In this document: positions 1 to 8,700 of the stretch, piece by piece
How the letters are laid out: each line of letters begins with the position of its first letter
Position numbering within the stretch: the first letter of the stretch is position 1
Source of the DNA: Rubritepida sp.
GTDB taxonomy: Bacteria; Pseudomonadota; Alphaproteobacteria; Acetobacterales; Acetobacteraceae
Direction: 5' to 3'
NCBI GenBank assembly: GCA_014376425.1
Contig: JACMRO010000429.1
Span: forward strand, 1 to 16,765
DNA length: 16,765 nucleotides
Notes under the pieces: model-generated
Seen by the model: the letters and a program-made list of their open reading frames with translations, nothing else
Told to the model about the DNA's origin: nothing
Database searches by the model: none
Made by a program: the position numbers and the translations under genes

Positions 1-839
1 AGCGAGAGCAGGCTGGGCGTGGTGCCGGGGATCTGCCGCAGCGGCACGCCGCGCTGGTTGCGGCTGGGCACGCTGCCGATCAGACCATGCGTGTAGGGAT
101 GGCGCGGCGTGTCCAGCACCGCGTCGACCGGACCTTGTTCGACGATGCGGCCGGCATACATCACGGCGATCTCATCGGCCAAACCCGCCACCACCGACAG
201 GTCATGCGTGATCCAGATGATGCTGGTGCCGGTGGTCGCGGCCAGCTTCTGTACCTCGGCCAGGATCTGGCCCTGGATGGTGACGTCGAGCGCGGTGGTC
301 GGCTCGTCGGCCACGATCAGGTCGGGCCGGTGCAGCAGGGCGATCGCGATGGCGACACGCTGCCGCATACCGCCGGAGAACTGGTGCGGATAGGATTTCA
401 GCCGCTCATCGGGGCTGGGGATGCCCACCATGCCCAGCGTGTCGCGCGCGCGCTGCCTGGCCGTTTCGCGGTCCACCTTCTGATGCGCCTGCACCGTCTC
501 GATCATCTGCGTATCGATGCGCAGGACCGGGTTGAGCGTCATCATCGGGTCCTGGAAGATCATCGCGATGCGGTTGCCGCGTAGCCGGCGCAACTCGGGC
601 TCAGCCATCCCGACCAGGTTGCGGCCCTGGAACAGGATCTCGCCCTGCACGATGCGGCCGGGCGGATCGACCAGCCCGATGATGGAAAAGCCGGTGACGG
701 TCTTGCCGGAGCCCGATTCGCCGACCAGGCCCAGCACGCGGCCTGGCGCCACCGAGAACGACACGCCCTCGACCGCCTTCACAACGCCGGCCCGGGTGAA
801 GAAATGGGTGGAGAGGTTGCGGACCTCGAGCGTGTTCAC
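1..839 (-). CDS. ABC peptide/nickel-type transporter ATP-binding protein (DppD/OppD family), 3' end cut by window edge
   Basis: This is the cytoplasmic ATPase that powers uptake through the two permeases encoded upstream. About 279 codons are visible. Seen: Walker A GESGSGKT at residues 40-47, the ABC signature SGGMRQ at 155-160, Walker B ending in DEP at 178-180 and the switch histidine in THD at H212. The visible end (LRQIPGTTPSLLS) matches the start of the oligopeptide-transporter C-terminal extension that separates DppD/OppD from other ABC ATPases. The start is GTG at 839; it overlaps the permease stop by 4 bases (GTGA), so translation is probably coupled. A weak purine-rich stretch precedes it. 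Family members are usually 320-340 residues, so roughly 50 residues lie beyond position 1, perhaps followed by a DppF-type ATPase. The substrate cannot be told from the sequence. Confidence 0.93.
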   Translation of the reverse strand, partial: MNTLEVRNLSTHFFTRAGVVKAVEGVSFSVAPGRVLGLVGESGSGKTVTGFSIIGLVDPPGRIVQGEILFQGRNLVGMAEPELRRLRGNRIAMIFQDPMMTLNPVLRIDTQMIETVQAHQKVDRETARQRARDTLGMVGIPSPDERLKSYPHQFSGGMRQRVAIAIALLHRPDLIVADEPTTALDVTIQGQILAEVQKLAATTGTSIIWITHDLSVVAGLADEIAVMYAGRIVEQGPVDAVLDTPRHPYTHGLIGSVPSRNQRGVPLRQIPGTTPSLLS

Positions 840-1732
840 TTCTTGAGCCGCGGGTTCAGCACGTCACGCAGCTGGTCGCCCACCAGGTTGATCGAGACGA
901 TGGTGATGAGCAGGGCGATGCCGGGATAGAAGCTGATCCAGTATTTCCCGCTCAGCATGTACTCATACCCATTGGCGATCAGCAGCCCGAGCGACGGTTC
1001 GGTAATCGGTACGCCCAGGCCGAGGAAGGACAGCGTCGCCTCCAACGCGATGGCACGCGCGATCTGCATGGTGCCGACCACGATCAGCGGCGGCAGGCAG
1101 TTCGGCAGCAGATGGTTGAACAGGATGCGGCGGGTGGGAAGTGCGAGGCAGATCGCCGCCTCGATGTACTCCCGCCGCCGCTCGACCAGCGCGCTGCCGC
1201 GCACGGTGCGGGCGTAATAGGCCCACTCCACCAGCACCAGCGCGATCACCACGTTCATGACGCCCTTGCCCAGGAAGGCCAGGATCATCAGCGCGGCGAG
1301 GATGGTGGGAAATGACAACTGCAGATCGACCACACGCATGATCACGCTGTCCGTCCGCCCGCCGGCATAGGCCGCCAGCATCCCCAGCGAGGCGCCGACC
1401 ATGCAGGCGATGAAGGCCGAGCCGACGCCCACCAGCAACGAGATGCGCAGGCCGTAGATGATGCCCGAAAGCATGTCGCGCCCCTGGTCATCCGTGCCCA
1501 GCCAATGGGTCATGCCCGAGCCACCGACCGCGCCGGGCTCCAGCCGCCCGTCCATGATGTCCAGCACCGCCAGGTCATAGGGATTTTGCGGCGCGATCCA
1601 CGGCGCGAAGATGGCGGCCAGTGCGATCACCACGAACACCGCCAACCCGATGGCGGCGATGCTCGACGCGAAGAATTCCGACACGAACCGCCGCAGCGGC
1701 GTCTCAACCGGCGCCAGCACCACGCCGCTCAT
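836..1732 (-). CDS. ABC transporter permease, DppC/OppC family
   Basis: Inner-membrane permease of the peptide-type ABC importer, 298 residues, a normal length for the family. Seen: an N-terminal membrane segment at about 23-45, the family motif GTDDQGRDMLS at about 79-89, further membrane segments from 98 to 290, and the cytoplasmic EAA loop beginning EAA at 191-193 and ending in LPN at 209-211. In that loop the usual glycine at the seventh position is alanine (A197), a mild departure from the consensus. The start is ATG at 1732 with a good GGAGG site 7 bases upstream, inside the end of the upstream permease gene. It overlaps that gene by ATGA and the ATPase gene by GTGA. It should pair with the DppB-like protein as a heterodimer. 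Confidence 0.95.
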   Translation of the reverse strand: MSGVVLAPVETPLRRFVSEFFASSIAAIGLAVFVVIALAAIFAPWIAPQNPYDLAVLDIMDGRLEPGAVGGSGMTHWLGTDDQGRDMLSGIIYGLRISLLVGVGSAFIACMVGASLGMLAAYAGGRTDSVIMRVVDLQLSFPTILAALMILAFLGKGVMNVVIALVLVEWAYYARTVRGSALVERRREYIEAAICLALPTRRILFNHLLPNCLPPLIVVGTMQIARAIALEATLSFLGLGVPITEPSLGLLIANGYEYMLSGKYWISFYPGIALLITIVSINLVGDQLRDVLNPRLKK

Positions 1733-2703
1733 GCCTTCGCCTCCAGCCGCACGCGGGGGTCGAGCATGGTGTAGACGATGTCCACCACCAGGTTGATGAC
1801 GATGAACATCAGCACGATCATCAGCAGGTAGGCGACGATGACCGGCCGATCCAGCACGTTGATGCTGTCGATGATCAGCTTGCCCATCCCCGGCCAGGCG
1901 AAGACGCTTTCGGTCACCACCGAGAAAGCGATGGTGCCGCCCAATTCGAGCCCGACGACGGTGACCACGGGGATGAGAATGTTCTTGAACACATGCACGA
2001 AGGTGACCCGGTTGGGCGACAAGCCCTTGGCGCGGGCAAACTTCACGTAGTCCATCAGCATTGTCTCGCGCACGCCGGCGCGCGTGAGCCGGATGACCAG
2101 GCTGATTTTAAACAGCGACAGATTGATCGCCGGCAGCAGGATGTGCCGCAGCCCGTCCCAGGTCAGGAACGACCAACGGGTACCGAGGATTTCCGCGGTG
2201 TCGCCCCGGCCGGTGCTGGGCAGCCAGCCCAGTTGCACCGCGAACACCATGATCAGCATCAGCCCGACCCAGAAGGTGGGCAGCGAGAAGCCCAGGATGG
2301 ACGTCGCCATGATGCCCTTGGAGACCGGGCTGTCCGGCTTCAGCCCGGCATACAGCCCCAAAGGCAGACCGATCAGGATGCTCAGGAACATCGATCCGAA
2401 GGCCAGCTCCAGCGTCGCCGGCATGCGCTGCAGAATGATCTGGATCGCCGGTTCGTTGAAGACGAAGGAGCGGCCCAGGTCGCCCTGCAAGGCGCGGCCG
2501 AGGAAAACCAGGTATTGCTGCCACAGCGGCAGGTCGAGCCCCAACGCGCGGACGGCGCGCTCGCGCTCGAACTGGTCGGCGTCGGGCGAGATCAGGATTT
2601 CCACCGGGTCGCCCACCGCGTAGACGCCGAGGAAGACCAGCAGGCTCATCGCCAGCATCACGAAGCCGGACTGCATGATCCGGCGGAGGAGGTAGAGGAG
2701 CAC
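1729..2703 (-). CDS. ABC transporter permease, DppB/OppB family
   Basis: Partner permease of the same importer, 324 residues. The N terminus (LLYLLRRIMQSGFVMLAMSLLVF) is the typical first membrane segment of DppB proteins, followed by the GDP motif near residue 32, the periplasmic region and five further hydrophobic segments. The EAA-like loop, with FARAKG and then FKNILIP, lies around residues 220-245 and keeps the conserved glycine. The GTG start at 2703 follows the binding-protein stop by only 4 bases, with AGGGA just upstream as a ribosome site; the ATG at codon 10 is a less likely alternative because it would remove part of the first membrane segment. Order (binding protein, B, C, D) and spacing indicate one transcript. 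The substrate could be peptides, but opines, metals or glycosides are also transported by this family. Confidence 0.94.
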   Translation of the reverse strand: MLLYLLRRIMQSGFVMLAMSLLVFLGVYAVGDPVEILISPDADQFERERAVRALGLDLPLWQQYLVFLGRALQGDLGRSFVFNEPAIQIILQRMPATLELAFGSMFLSILIGLPLGLYAGLKPDSPVSKGIMATSILGFSLPTFWVGLMLIMVFAVQLGWLPSTGRGDTAEILGTRWSFLTWDGLRHILLPAINLSLFKISLVIRLTRAGVRETMLMDYVKFARAKGLSPNRVTFVHVFKNILIPVVTVVGLELGGTIAFSVVTESVFAWPGMGKLIIDSINVLDRPVIVAYLLMIVLMFIVINLVVDIVYTMLDPRVRLEAKA

Positions 2704-2707
2704 TTCC

Positions 2708-4270
2708 CTACCGTGCGGCGGCCGGCCGCACGCTTTGCGCCAGGCTCAGCTCATCGGCGCGCGGCGTCACCTCGAAGCCGCGGCGCGCCGCCCAGATGTT
2801 GGTCTGGATATGCAGCGGCACGATGGCGACATCCTCGAAGGCCTGGCGCTGCAATGCCATCAACTGCCGCTCCCGGTCGGCATCGTCGAGTGTTTGCAAC
2901 GCGCGGACCAGGCCCTGATCCAGCGCCTCGTTACAGTAGCGGCCGCGGTTGGAATTGCCCCAGCCGCGCTCCCGGCTCTGGCAGGCGATCAGGTTGCGCA
3001 GCGGGTGGCTGCCCTCGGGGTTGGAGCCCCAGCCGATCAGGAAGGCGGAGAATTCGGCGCGGCCGGCGCGGGCCACGAAGGTGGTCCAGGTCTGCGCGTC
3101 GATCGCCGTGCGCACGCCGATGCGGGTCCACATCTGGCCGATGGCCTGGATGATACGGCCGTCATTCGGGTAGCGGTCGTTCGGGCCGTGCAGGGTGATG
3201 CGGAAGCCCTGCGGGAAGCCCGCCTCGGCCAGCAGCCGGCGCGCGCCCTCGGCATCGAAGGCGGGTGCGGCGATGTCGGGCACATGGCTGAAGATGCCCG
3301 GCGGCAGGAACTGGCCTGACGGCGTGGCGCTGCCCTCCATGACGCGCGACGTGATGGCCGCGCGGTCGATCGCCATCGACAGCGCGCGCCGCACCCGCAC
3401 GTCCTTCAACGGGTTGCGGGCGATCGGCCGGCCGTCATTGTCGGTGACGAAGGGCGTGGCGTCGTCGCGCGAATGATCGAAGCTGAGATAGATCACGCGC
3501 AGGCCCACCGTCTCGGCCAGCGCCACCCGGCTGTCCGTGCGCAGCCGCGCCAGATCGGCCGTCGGCACCTGGTCGATCACGTCCACATCGCCGGCCAGGA
3601 GGGCCGCGGCCCGCGCGCTGTCGTTGGTGATCATGCGGTAGTTGACGCGGGCGAAGGCGGGTGCGGTGCCCCAATACTCGGCGTTGCGCTCCAGCTCGAT
3701 GCGGTCGCCATTGGCGTGGCGGATGAGGCGGAAGGGGCCGGTGCCGACCGCCATCGGGCCCGCGTTGAACTGTTCCGTCGTCGCCTGCGCATGGGTGGTG
3801 CTGTCCAGGATATAGATGTTGGACAGGTCCTGCGGCAGCAACGGGTAAGGGCCGTTGGTGCTGAAGCGAATGGTGTGGGGGTCGACGATCTCGACCCGCG
3901 TGATCGGGCGCACGAAGCCCGCGAAGCTGCTCGGGCTGTTGGGCACGTTGGGGACACGGGCGATGGTGAAGGCGACATCCTCGGCGGTGAATTCCTGGCC
4001 GTTGTGGAAGCGCACGCCACGACGCAGGCGAAACTCCCAGATGTCGGGCGCAATAGCGGTCCAGCTCTCGGCCAGGCCGGGCACGTTGCGGGCCTGCGCG
4101 TCGGTGTTGACCAGCCGGTCGAACAGCATGCTGGCCACCGCATTGTTGGGCGATAATTGGTGAAAGTGCGCGTCGAGGCTGGTGACGGGCGCGCCCACCG
4201 CCATGGTCAGCGTCTGCGCGCCGGCCGAGAGGGTTCCTGCCAGAAAGAGGGCGGCGATGGTCTGGCGCAT
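2708..4270 (-). CDS. ABC transporter periplasmic substrate-binding protein (SBP_bac_5 / DppA family)
   Basis: Periplasmic receptor that delivers ligand to the downstream permeases, 520 residues, the usual size. The signal peptide is at residues 1-18, with likely cleavage in SAGA/QT and no lipobox cysteine, so a soluble Sec-exported protein is expected. Family hallmarks seen are a W-F-LR-GV-FH-G core (WEFRLRRGVRFHNG), the TAEDV stretch after it and GTGPFRL in the middle third. ATG 4270 was chosen because GGAGA sits 5 bases upstream and a clean signal peptide starts there. The frame stays open to 4387, but that would put 39 non-signal residues in front. The ribosome site lies in a perfect 10-bp palindrome (CTCCATGGAG, 4277-4286). 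First gene of the operon. Ligand unknown. Confidence 0.93.
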   Translation of the reverse strand: MRQTIAALFLAGTLSAGAQTLTMAVGAPVTSLDAHFHQLSPNNAVASMLFDRLVNTDAQARNVPGLAESWTAIAPDIWEFRLRRGVRFHNGQEFTAEDVAFTIARVPNVPNSPSSFAGFVRPITRVEIVDPHTIRFSTNGPYPLLPQDLSNIYILDSTTHAQATTEQFNAGPMAVGTGPFRLIRHANGDRIELERNAEYWGTAPAFARVNYRMITNDSARAAALLAGDVDVIDQVPTADLARLRTDSRVALAETVGLRVIYLSFDHSRDDATPFVTDNDGRPIARNPLKDVRVRRALSMAIDRAAITSRVMEGSATPSGQFLPPGIFSHVPDIAAPAFDAEGARRLLAEAGFPQGFRITLHGPNDRYPNDGRIIQAIGQMWTRIGVRTAIDAQTWTTFVARAGRAEFSAFLIGWGSNPEGSHPLRNLIACQSRERGWGNSNRGRYCNEALDQGLVRALQTLDDADRERQLMALQRQAFEDVAIVPLHIQTNIWAARRGFEVTPRADELSLAQSVRPAAAR

Positions 4271-4365
4271 CGTGTTCTCCATGGAGCATTTGTAGCAGCG
4301 ACCCTGCGGGCTCGCCAGGGAACTGGAACGGTAACGAAGGTGCAAGGCAAGGGAAATGCGCGATC

Positions 4366-4388
4366 GGTGGATAGCGCCGTCATCCACC
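4366..4388. repeat. Perfect 7-bp inverted repeat, candidate operator
   Basis: GGTGGAT (4366-4372) and ATCCACC (4382-4388) are exact reverse complements separated by 9 bases. The centre lies about 107 bases upstream of the importer binding-protein start and about 212 bases upstream of the adaptor start. Arms spaced by roughly two helical turns between divergent operons would suit a dimeric repressor or activator. An RNA hairpin is the alternative. No known family consensus was recognised. Confidence 0.4.
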
Positions 4389-4420
4389 CTGGCGAACCGA
4401 CCTGCTGACAGCCTTGTGGC

Positions 4421-4451
4421 TTGACCTAGGCGCTACATTGATTACCTGTAA
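4421..4451 (+). promoter_or_regulatory. Possible promoter/operator for the efflux operon
   Basis: TTGACC (4421-4426) is a good -35 match in unusually AT-rich surroundings. It is followed by TTACCTGTAA (4442-4451), a dyad TTAC-CT-GTAA that would overlap the -10 position. No standard -10 occurs at 17 bases; the nearest options are TACCTG at 16 bases or CTGTAA at 19 bases. A long spacer with a dyad recalls MerR-type promoters, but the -35/-10 region is not symmetrical and no merR gene is adjacent. Transcription from here would leave a leader of about 130 bases. Confidence 0.25.
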
Positions 4452-4520
4452 CGCGTCGGCCGGCGCTGTAGACCGTTCCAATACGGCAAGCCCCTTTCCC
4501 AGGCCTGTTGAGCCGACAGC

Positions 4521-4547
4521 CGCGCCGCAAGGCGCGCCCTTGGGCGC
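4521..4547 (+). promoter_or_regulatory. Two mutually exclusive hairpins in the leader of the efflux operon
   Basis: Hairpin A is CGCGCC (4521-4526), loop GCAA (a GNRA tetraloop), GGCGCG (4531-4536). Hairpin B is GCGCC (4534-4538), loop CUUG, GGCGC (4543-4547). They share 4534-4536, so both cannot form fully at once. A third weaker stem (4543-4547 with GCGCC 4556-4560) is also possible. They lie 42-68 bases before the adaptor start. No U-tract follows, so this is not a standard intrinsic terminator. Confidence 0.35.
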
Positions 4548-4588
4548 TGAGCCATGCGCCTCCCACCGCCTGAATGGTTGGAGTCGCT

Positions 4589-5710
4589 ATGCGTCTTGTT
4601 TTTACTCGCCCCCTCGTCGGGGCCTTGTTGCTGTTTGGCTTGTCCGCAGGGGCTTCCGCGCAAAACGGTAATGCCATTTCCATCGTAATGGAGGACCGGC
4701 AGGTCCGCGCCGCCGGCATCGAGCTGTCGCGCGTCGAACCGGAGACAGGGCCATCCGAAATCGCGCTGCCCGGCCTGGTTATCGTGCCGCCGACCCAGCT
4801 TCGCATCGTGGCGGCGCCGGCGGCGGGGCTGATCGAGGCGATCTATGTCGCGCCCGACGAGAGGGTGCGCGCCGGCCAGCTGGTGGCCCGGCTGCGCTCG
4901 ACCGAACTGGTAGAGGCGCAGCGGTTCTTCCTTCAGGCGGCCACCGGCCACGAACTGGCGCAGGAGAAGCTGCGGCGCGACGAGCAGTTGTTTCGGGAGC
5001 GTTTGATCGCCGAGCGACGGCTGATCGTCACCCGGGCGGAGGCCCAGGCGGCGGCCGCCGGGCTCGATGAGCGGGAGCAGATGCTGGGCTTGCTGGGGCT
5101 GAGCGACTCCGAGGTGGCGACGCTGCGGCGTGGCCGGCGCATCCAGCAGACCGTCAATGTCACCACGCCACAGGCCGGCGTGGTGCTGGGCCGGGCGGCC
5201 ACGCCGGGCGAACGGGTGGCGCAGGCGGCGCCCCTGATCACGGTGGCGGACCTCGCAACGTTGTGGATCAACGTCCAGGTGCCGCTGTCGCGCGCCGCCG
5301 CACTGCAGCTCAACGCCCCCGTGCTGGTGCCGGCGCAGGGTGCCGAGGGCTATGTGCTGCGCGTTGGCCGCACCGCCGACAGCGCCACCCAGTCGGTCAC
5401 CGCGGTCGCGGAGGTCAGCGGCCAGGGCGCGGCCGCGCTGCGGCCCGGCCAGGCCGTGTCGGTCGCGCTGTCGCTACGCTCCTCGGGCCAGGCGCAGTGG
5501 CGGGTGCCGGCAGGTGCGGTGGTCCGCCACCGCGAGCGGAGCTGGGTTTTCGTGCGCGGCCCGCGCGGCTTCTCGGCCCGCCCGGTGCAGGTGCTGATGG
5601 AGACGGCGCAGACCACATCGCTGCGCGGCGATCTGCAGGCGGGCGAGCAGGTGGCCATGCGCGGGATGCTGGCGCTGCTGGCCGAGCTCTCCGAAGCGGA
5701 TGGGGGCTGA
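4589..5710 (+). CDS. RND efflux periplasmic adaptor (membrane fusion protein, CusB/CzcB-like)
   Basis: Periplasmic adaptor that should link the downstream RND pump to its outer-membrane channel, 373 residues. Seen: a Sec signal at 1-24 (ASA/Q, no lipid cysteine); the first lipoyl half at about 74-103 (VAAPAAGLIEAIYV...RAGQLVARL); an alpha-hairpin rich in E, R, A and Q at about 104-185; the second lipoyl half at about 191-222 (TPQAGVVL...GERVAQAAPLITVADL); then beta-barrel and membrane-proximal domains. It lacks the N-terminal methionine-rich metal site and C-terminal CusF-like extension of some CusB proteins. ATG 4589 was preferred to ATG 4574 because GGAG lies 5 bases upstream and the signal peptide then starts with MRL. 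The first 30 codons are less GC-rich than the rest. Three bases separate it from the pump gene. Substrate unknown. Confidence 0.92.
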   Translation: MRLVFTRPLVGALLLFGLSAGASAQNGNAISIVMEDRQVRAAGIELSRVEPETGPSEIALPGLVIVPPTQLRIVAAPAAGLIEAIYVAPDERVRAGQLVARLRSTELVEAQRFFLQAATGHELAQEKLRRDEQLFRERLIAERRLIVTRAEAQAAAAGLDEREQMLGLLGLSDSEVATLRRGRRIQQTVNVTTPQAGVVLGRAATPGERVAQAAPLITVADLATLWINVQVPLSRAAALQLNAPVLVPAQGAEGYVLRVGRTADSATQSVTAVAEVSGQGAAALRPGQAVSVALSLRSSGQAQWRVPAGAVVRHRERSWVFVRGPRGFSARPVQVLMETAQTTSLRGDLQAGEQVAMRGMLALLAELSEADGG

Positions 5711-5713
5711 CCG

Positions 5714-8700
5714 ATGCTGGGAAATCTTGTGGAGCTGGCGCTCCGGCAGCGCCTGCTGGTGATCGTCGCCTCGCTGGCGCTGGCTTTCTGGGGCTTCCAA
5801 TCATACCGCGCCCTGCCGATCGACGCGTTTCCCGACGTGTCGCCGACCCAGGTGCTGGTGTCGATGCGGGCGCCTGGACTGACGCCGGAGGAGCTGGAGC
5901 GGCGGGTGACCCAGCCGGTGGAACTGGCGATGCGCGGCATCCCCAACCTCACCTTCATGCGCAGCGTGACGCGTTTCTCGGTCGCGCTGATGACCTTCGA
6001 ATTCGCCCCTGGCACCGACATCTTCTGGGCCCGCGCTCAGGTCAATGAGCGGCTGGGCGAGCTGGACGATACGCTGCCCAACGGCGTCACCGGGGGGCTG
6101 GCTCCCATCATCACGCCGCTGGCCGAAATGCTGATGTTCACGCTGGAAGGGCCCTCCCTGTCGCCGCGCGACGCGCGCACGCTGCTGGACTGGGTGGTGC
6201 GGCCGGCCTTTCGCGCCGTGCCCGGTGTGGCAGATGTCAACGTCCTGGGCGGGTTCGTCCGCACCTACGAGGTGATCCCCGACCCGGCGGCGATGGCGGC
6301 GCGCAGCATCACCACGGTGATGCTGGAGGAGGCGATCCGCAACAACAACCGCAACGACGGCGCCGGGCGGATCCGCGATGGAGAGGAGGCGCTGCTGGTC
6401 CGCGCCGAGGGCCGCATCCAGACACTGGAGGATATCCGCGCCATCGTACTGGCCAGCCGCGCCGGCGGGGTCGTGCGGGTGGCCGATGTGGCCGACGTGC
6501 GTTTCGGCGCGCTGCCGCGCAACGGCGTGGTCACGCGTGACGGCGAGGGAGAGGCGGTATGGGGCCTGGTGCTGGGCCTGCGCGGCGCCAATGCGCGCAG
6601 CGTGGTGGAAGGTGCGATGGCGCGCGTCCCCGCCATCGAGCGGCAATTGCCCGAAGGGGTGCGGCTGGTGTTCTTCTATGACCGGGCCGACCTGATCGGC
6701 AAGGCGGTCTGGACCGTGCAGAAGGTACTGCTGGAGGCCATCGTGCTGGTGGTGATCCTGCTGATCCTGTTCCTGGGCAACTGGCGGGCCGCGCTGGTGG
6801 TATCGCTGTCGCTGCCGCTGGCGGTGCTGGTCACCTTCGGCGTGATGAAATGGTATGGGCTTTCGGCCAACATCATGTCGCTGGGCGGGCTGGCCATCGC
6901 CGTCGGCCTGCTGGTGGATTGCGCGGTGGTCGTGGTCGAGAACGTCGCGCACCGGTTCGGCACCACCGAGGAGAAGAACCCCTCTGTCGCCGACCGGCTG
7001 CGGATGACGTTGGAGGCGACGCGGGAGGTGATGACGCCGCTGGTCTCGGGCGTGATCATCATCGTGGGCGTGTTCGTGCCGCTGCTCTCGCTGGAGGGGC
7101 TGGAGGGGCGGCTATTCGGCCCCGTGGCACTCACCATCGCCTTCGCGCTCCTCTCCGCCCTGGTGCTGTCGTTGACGGTGGTGCCGGTGATGTGCGCGCT
7201 GTTGCTGCGCGGCGGCCATGCGCGCGAACCCTGGCTGGTCCGCAAGCTGCACGCCGGCTACGACCCGCTGCTGGAGAAGGCGATGAAGCGCCCCTTCACC
7301 GTGGCCGGCACCGCGGTGCTGGGACTGGTGCTGGCGGTGCTGGCCTTCGGCCAGATCGGCAGCATCTTCATTCCCACCATGGATGAGGGCAGCCCGGTTG
7401 TGACGGTGCGCAAGCACCCGACCATCGGGGTGGATGACGCGGCCGAGACCGATATGCGGATCGCACGTGAAATCCGCACCCGGGTGCCCGAGGTGCGCGG
7501 CATCATGGCGCGCGCCGGCGCCGATGAGCTTGGCATCGACCCGGTTGGCCTGAACGAGACCGACATGTTCTTCACCATGGCGCCCGCCGCCGAATGGCGG
7601 GCCGAGGCCACGGCAGGGGGCACCGCCTGGGTCATGGCGCAGGTGCGCGAGGTGCTGGACGGGTTTCCCGGCATCAGCTTTTCATTCAGCCAGCCGATCG
7701 ACATGCGGGTGCAGGAGATGATCATCGGCGCCCGCGGCGACGTGGTCATCAAGGTGTTCGGCCCGGACATTCCGGAGCTGAACCGCCTGTCGCGCGAGAT
7801 CGGCGCCGCGGTGCAGGGCGTCACCGGCAGCGCCGACGTCTTCGCGCTGCGCAACGAGGGCATGAAGTACCTGACGGTGCGGGTGGACCGGATGGCGGCC
7901 GGGCGCGTCGGCCTCAACGCATCCGACGCGCAGGAGACGCTGCGGGTCTGGGTGGATGGCCGCCAGGTGGGCGAGGTGCTGGAAGGCGACCGCCGCATCC
8001 CGTTGCTGGTGCGCGGCGAGGAGACGCAGCGCCGCTCGGCGCAGGACCTGGCCCGGGTGCAGATCGCCCTGCCCGGCGGCGGCACTGTGCTGCTGTCGCA
8101 GGTGGCCGACATCCGCGAGGAGGAGGGCGCGGTGCAGGTGATCCGCGAGCAGGCGCAGCGCTTCGCCACCGTGCTCAGCAACGTGCGCGGCCGCGACATC
8201 GGCGGCTTCGTGGCCGGGGCACAGGCGGCGGTGGCGCAGCGGGTGCAACTGCCGCAGGGCTACGAGGTCGTGTGGGGCGGGCAGTTCGAGAATCAACAGC
8301 GCGCGCAGGCGCGGCTGGTGGTGGTGGTACCCATCGCCCTGGCCGCCATCTTCCTGCTGCTCAACCTGACCTTCGGCAGCCTGCGGCAGGCCATCCTGGT
8401 ATTTTGCAACGTGCCTTTCGCGCTGATCGGCGGGGTCATCGCGCTGTGGGCCTCGGGCGAGTTCATATCCGTGCCTGCATCCGTGGGCTTCCTGTGTTTG
8501 GTGGGCATCGCGGTGCTGAACGGGGTGGTGCTGGTCAGCTACATCAACACGCTGGTCGCGGGCGGGATGGGCGTGGCCGACGCGGTGCGCGAAGGGGCGA
8601 GGCGGCGGATGACGCCGGTCGTCCTGACCGCGTTCATCGCCGCACTGGCGCTGGTGCCGTTCCTGTTTGCCACCGGGCCGGGCAGCGAAATCCAGCGCCC

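Larger units (their letters stand above)
4271..4588. promoter_or_regulatory. Divergent intergenic region between ABC importer and efflux operons
   Basis: These 318 bases separate two divergent operons and must hold both promoters. No convincing gene is present. They contain an inverted repeat (4366-4388), a possible plus-strand promoter (from 4421) and two overlapping hairpins (4521-4547), listed separately. A TACAAA hexamer on the minus strand (4294-4289) could be a -10 for the importer operon with a very short leader, but no good -35 accompanies it. No regulator gene of the MerR, two-component or TetR type lies next to either operon in this window. Confidence 0.6.

Noticed and set aside
1621..3153. 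Long plus-strand open frame of 510 codons
   Set aside because: It is antisense to two clear ABC transporter genes, has Arg/His/Gln/Asp-rich low-quality composition and no motif; a usual shadow of high-GC coding DNA.
4271..4387. Upstream extension of the importer binding protein to 4387
   Set aside because: It would place 39 residues before a clean signal peptide; GGAGA 5 bases before ATG 4270 marks the real start.
4421..4451. Confident call of a MerR/CueR-type promoter
   Set aside because: Only part of the pattern is present: no matching -10 and no full dyad between the hexamers, so it was kept only as a low-confidence candidate.
4574..4588. Alternative adaptor start at ATG 4574
   Set aside because: The GGAG site at 4580-4583 suits ATG 4589, and the signal peptide begins there.
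4554..4690. Short upstream frame starting ATG 4554 and overlapping the adaptor start
   Set aside because: No ribosome site, it overlaps the adaptor gene out of frame and its composition is unremarkable; nothing supports translation.
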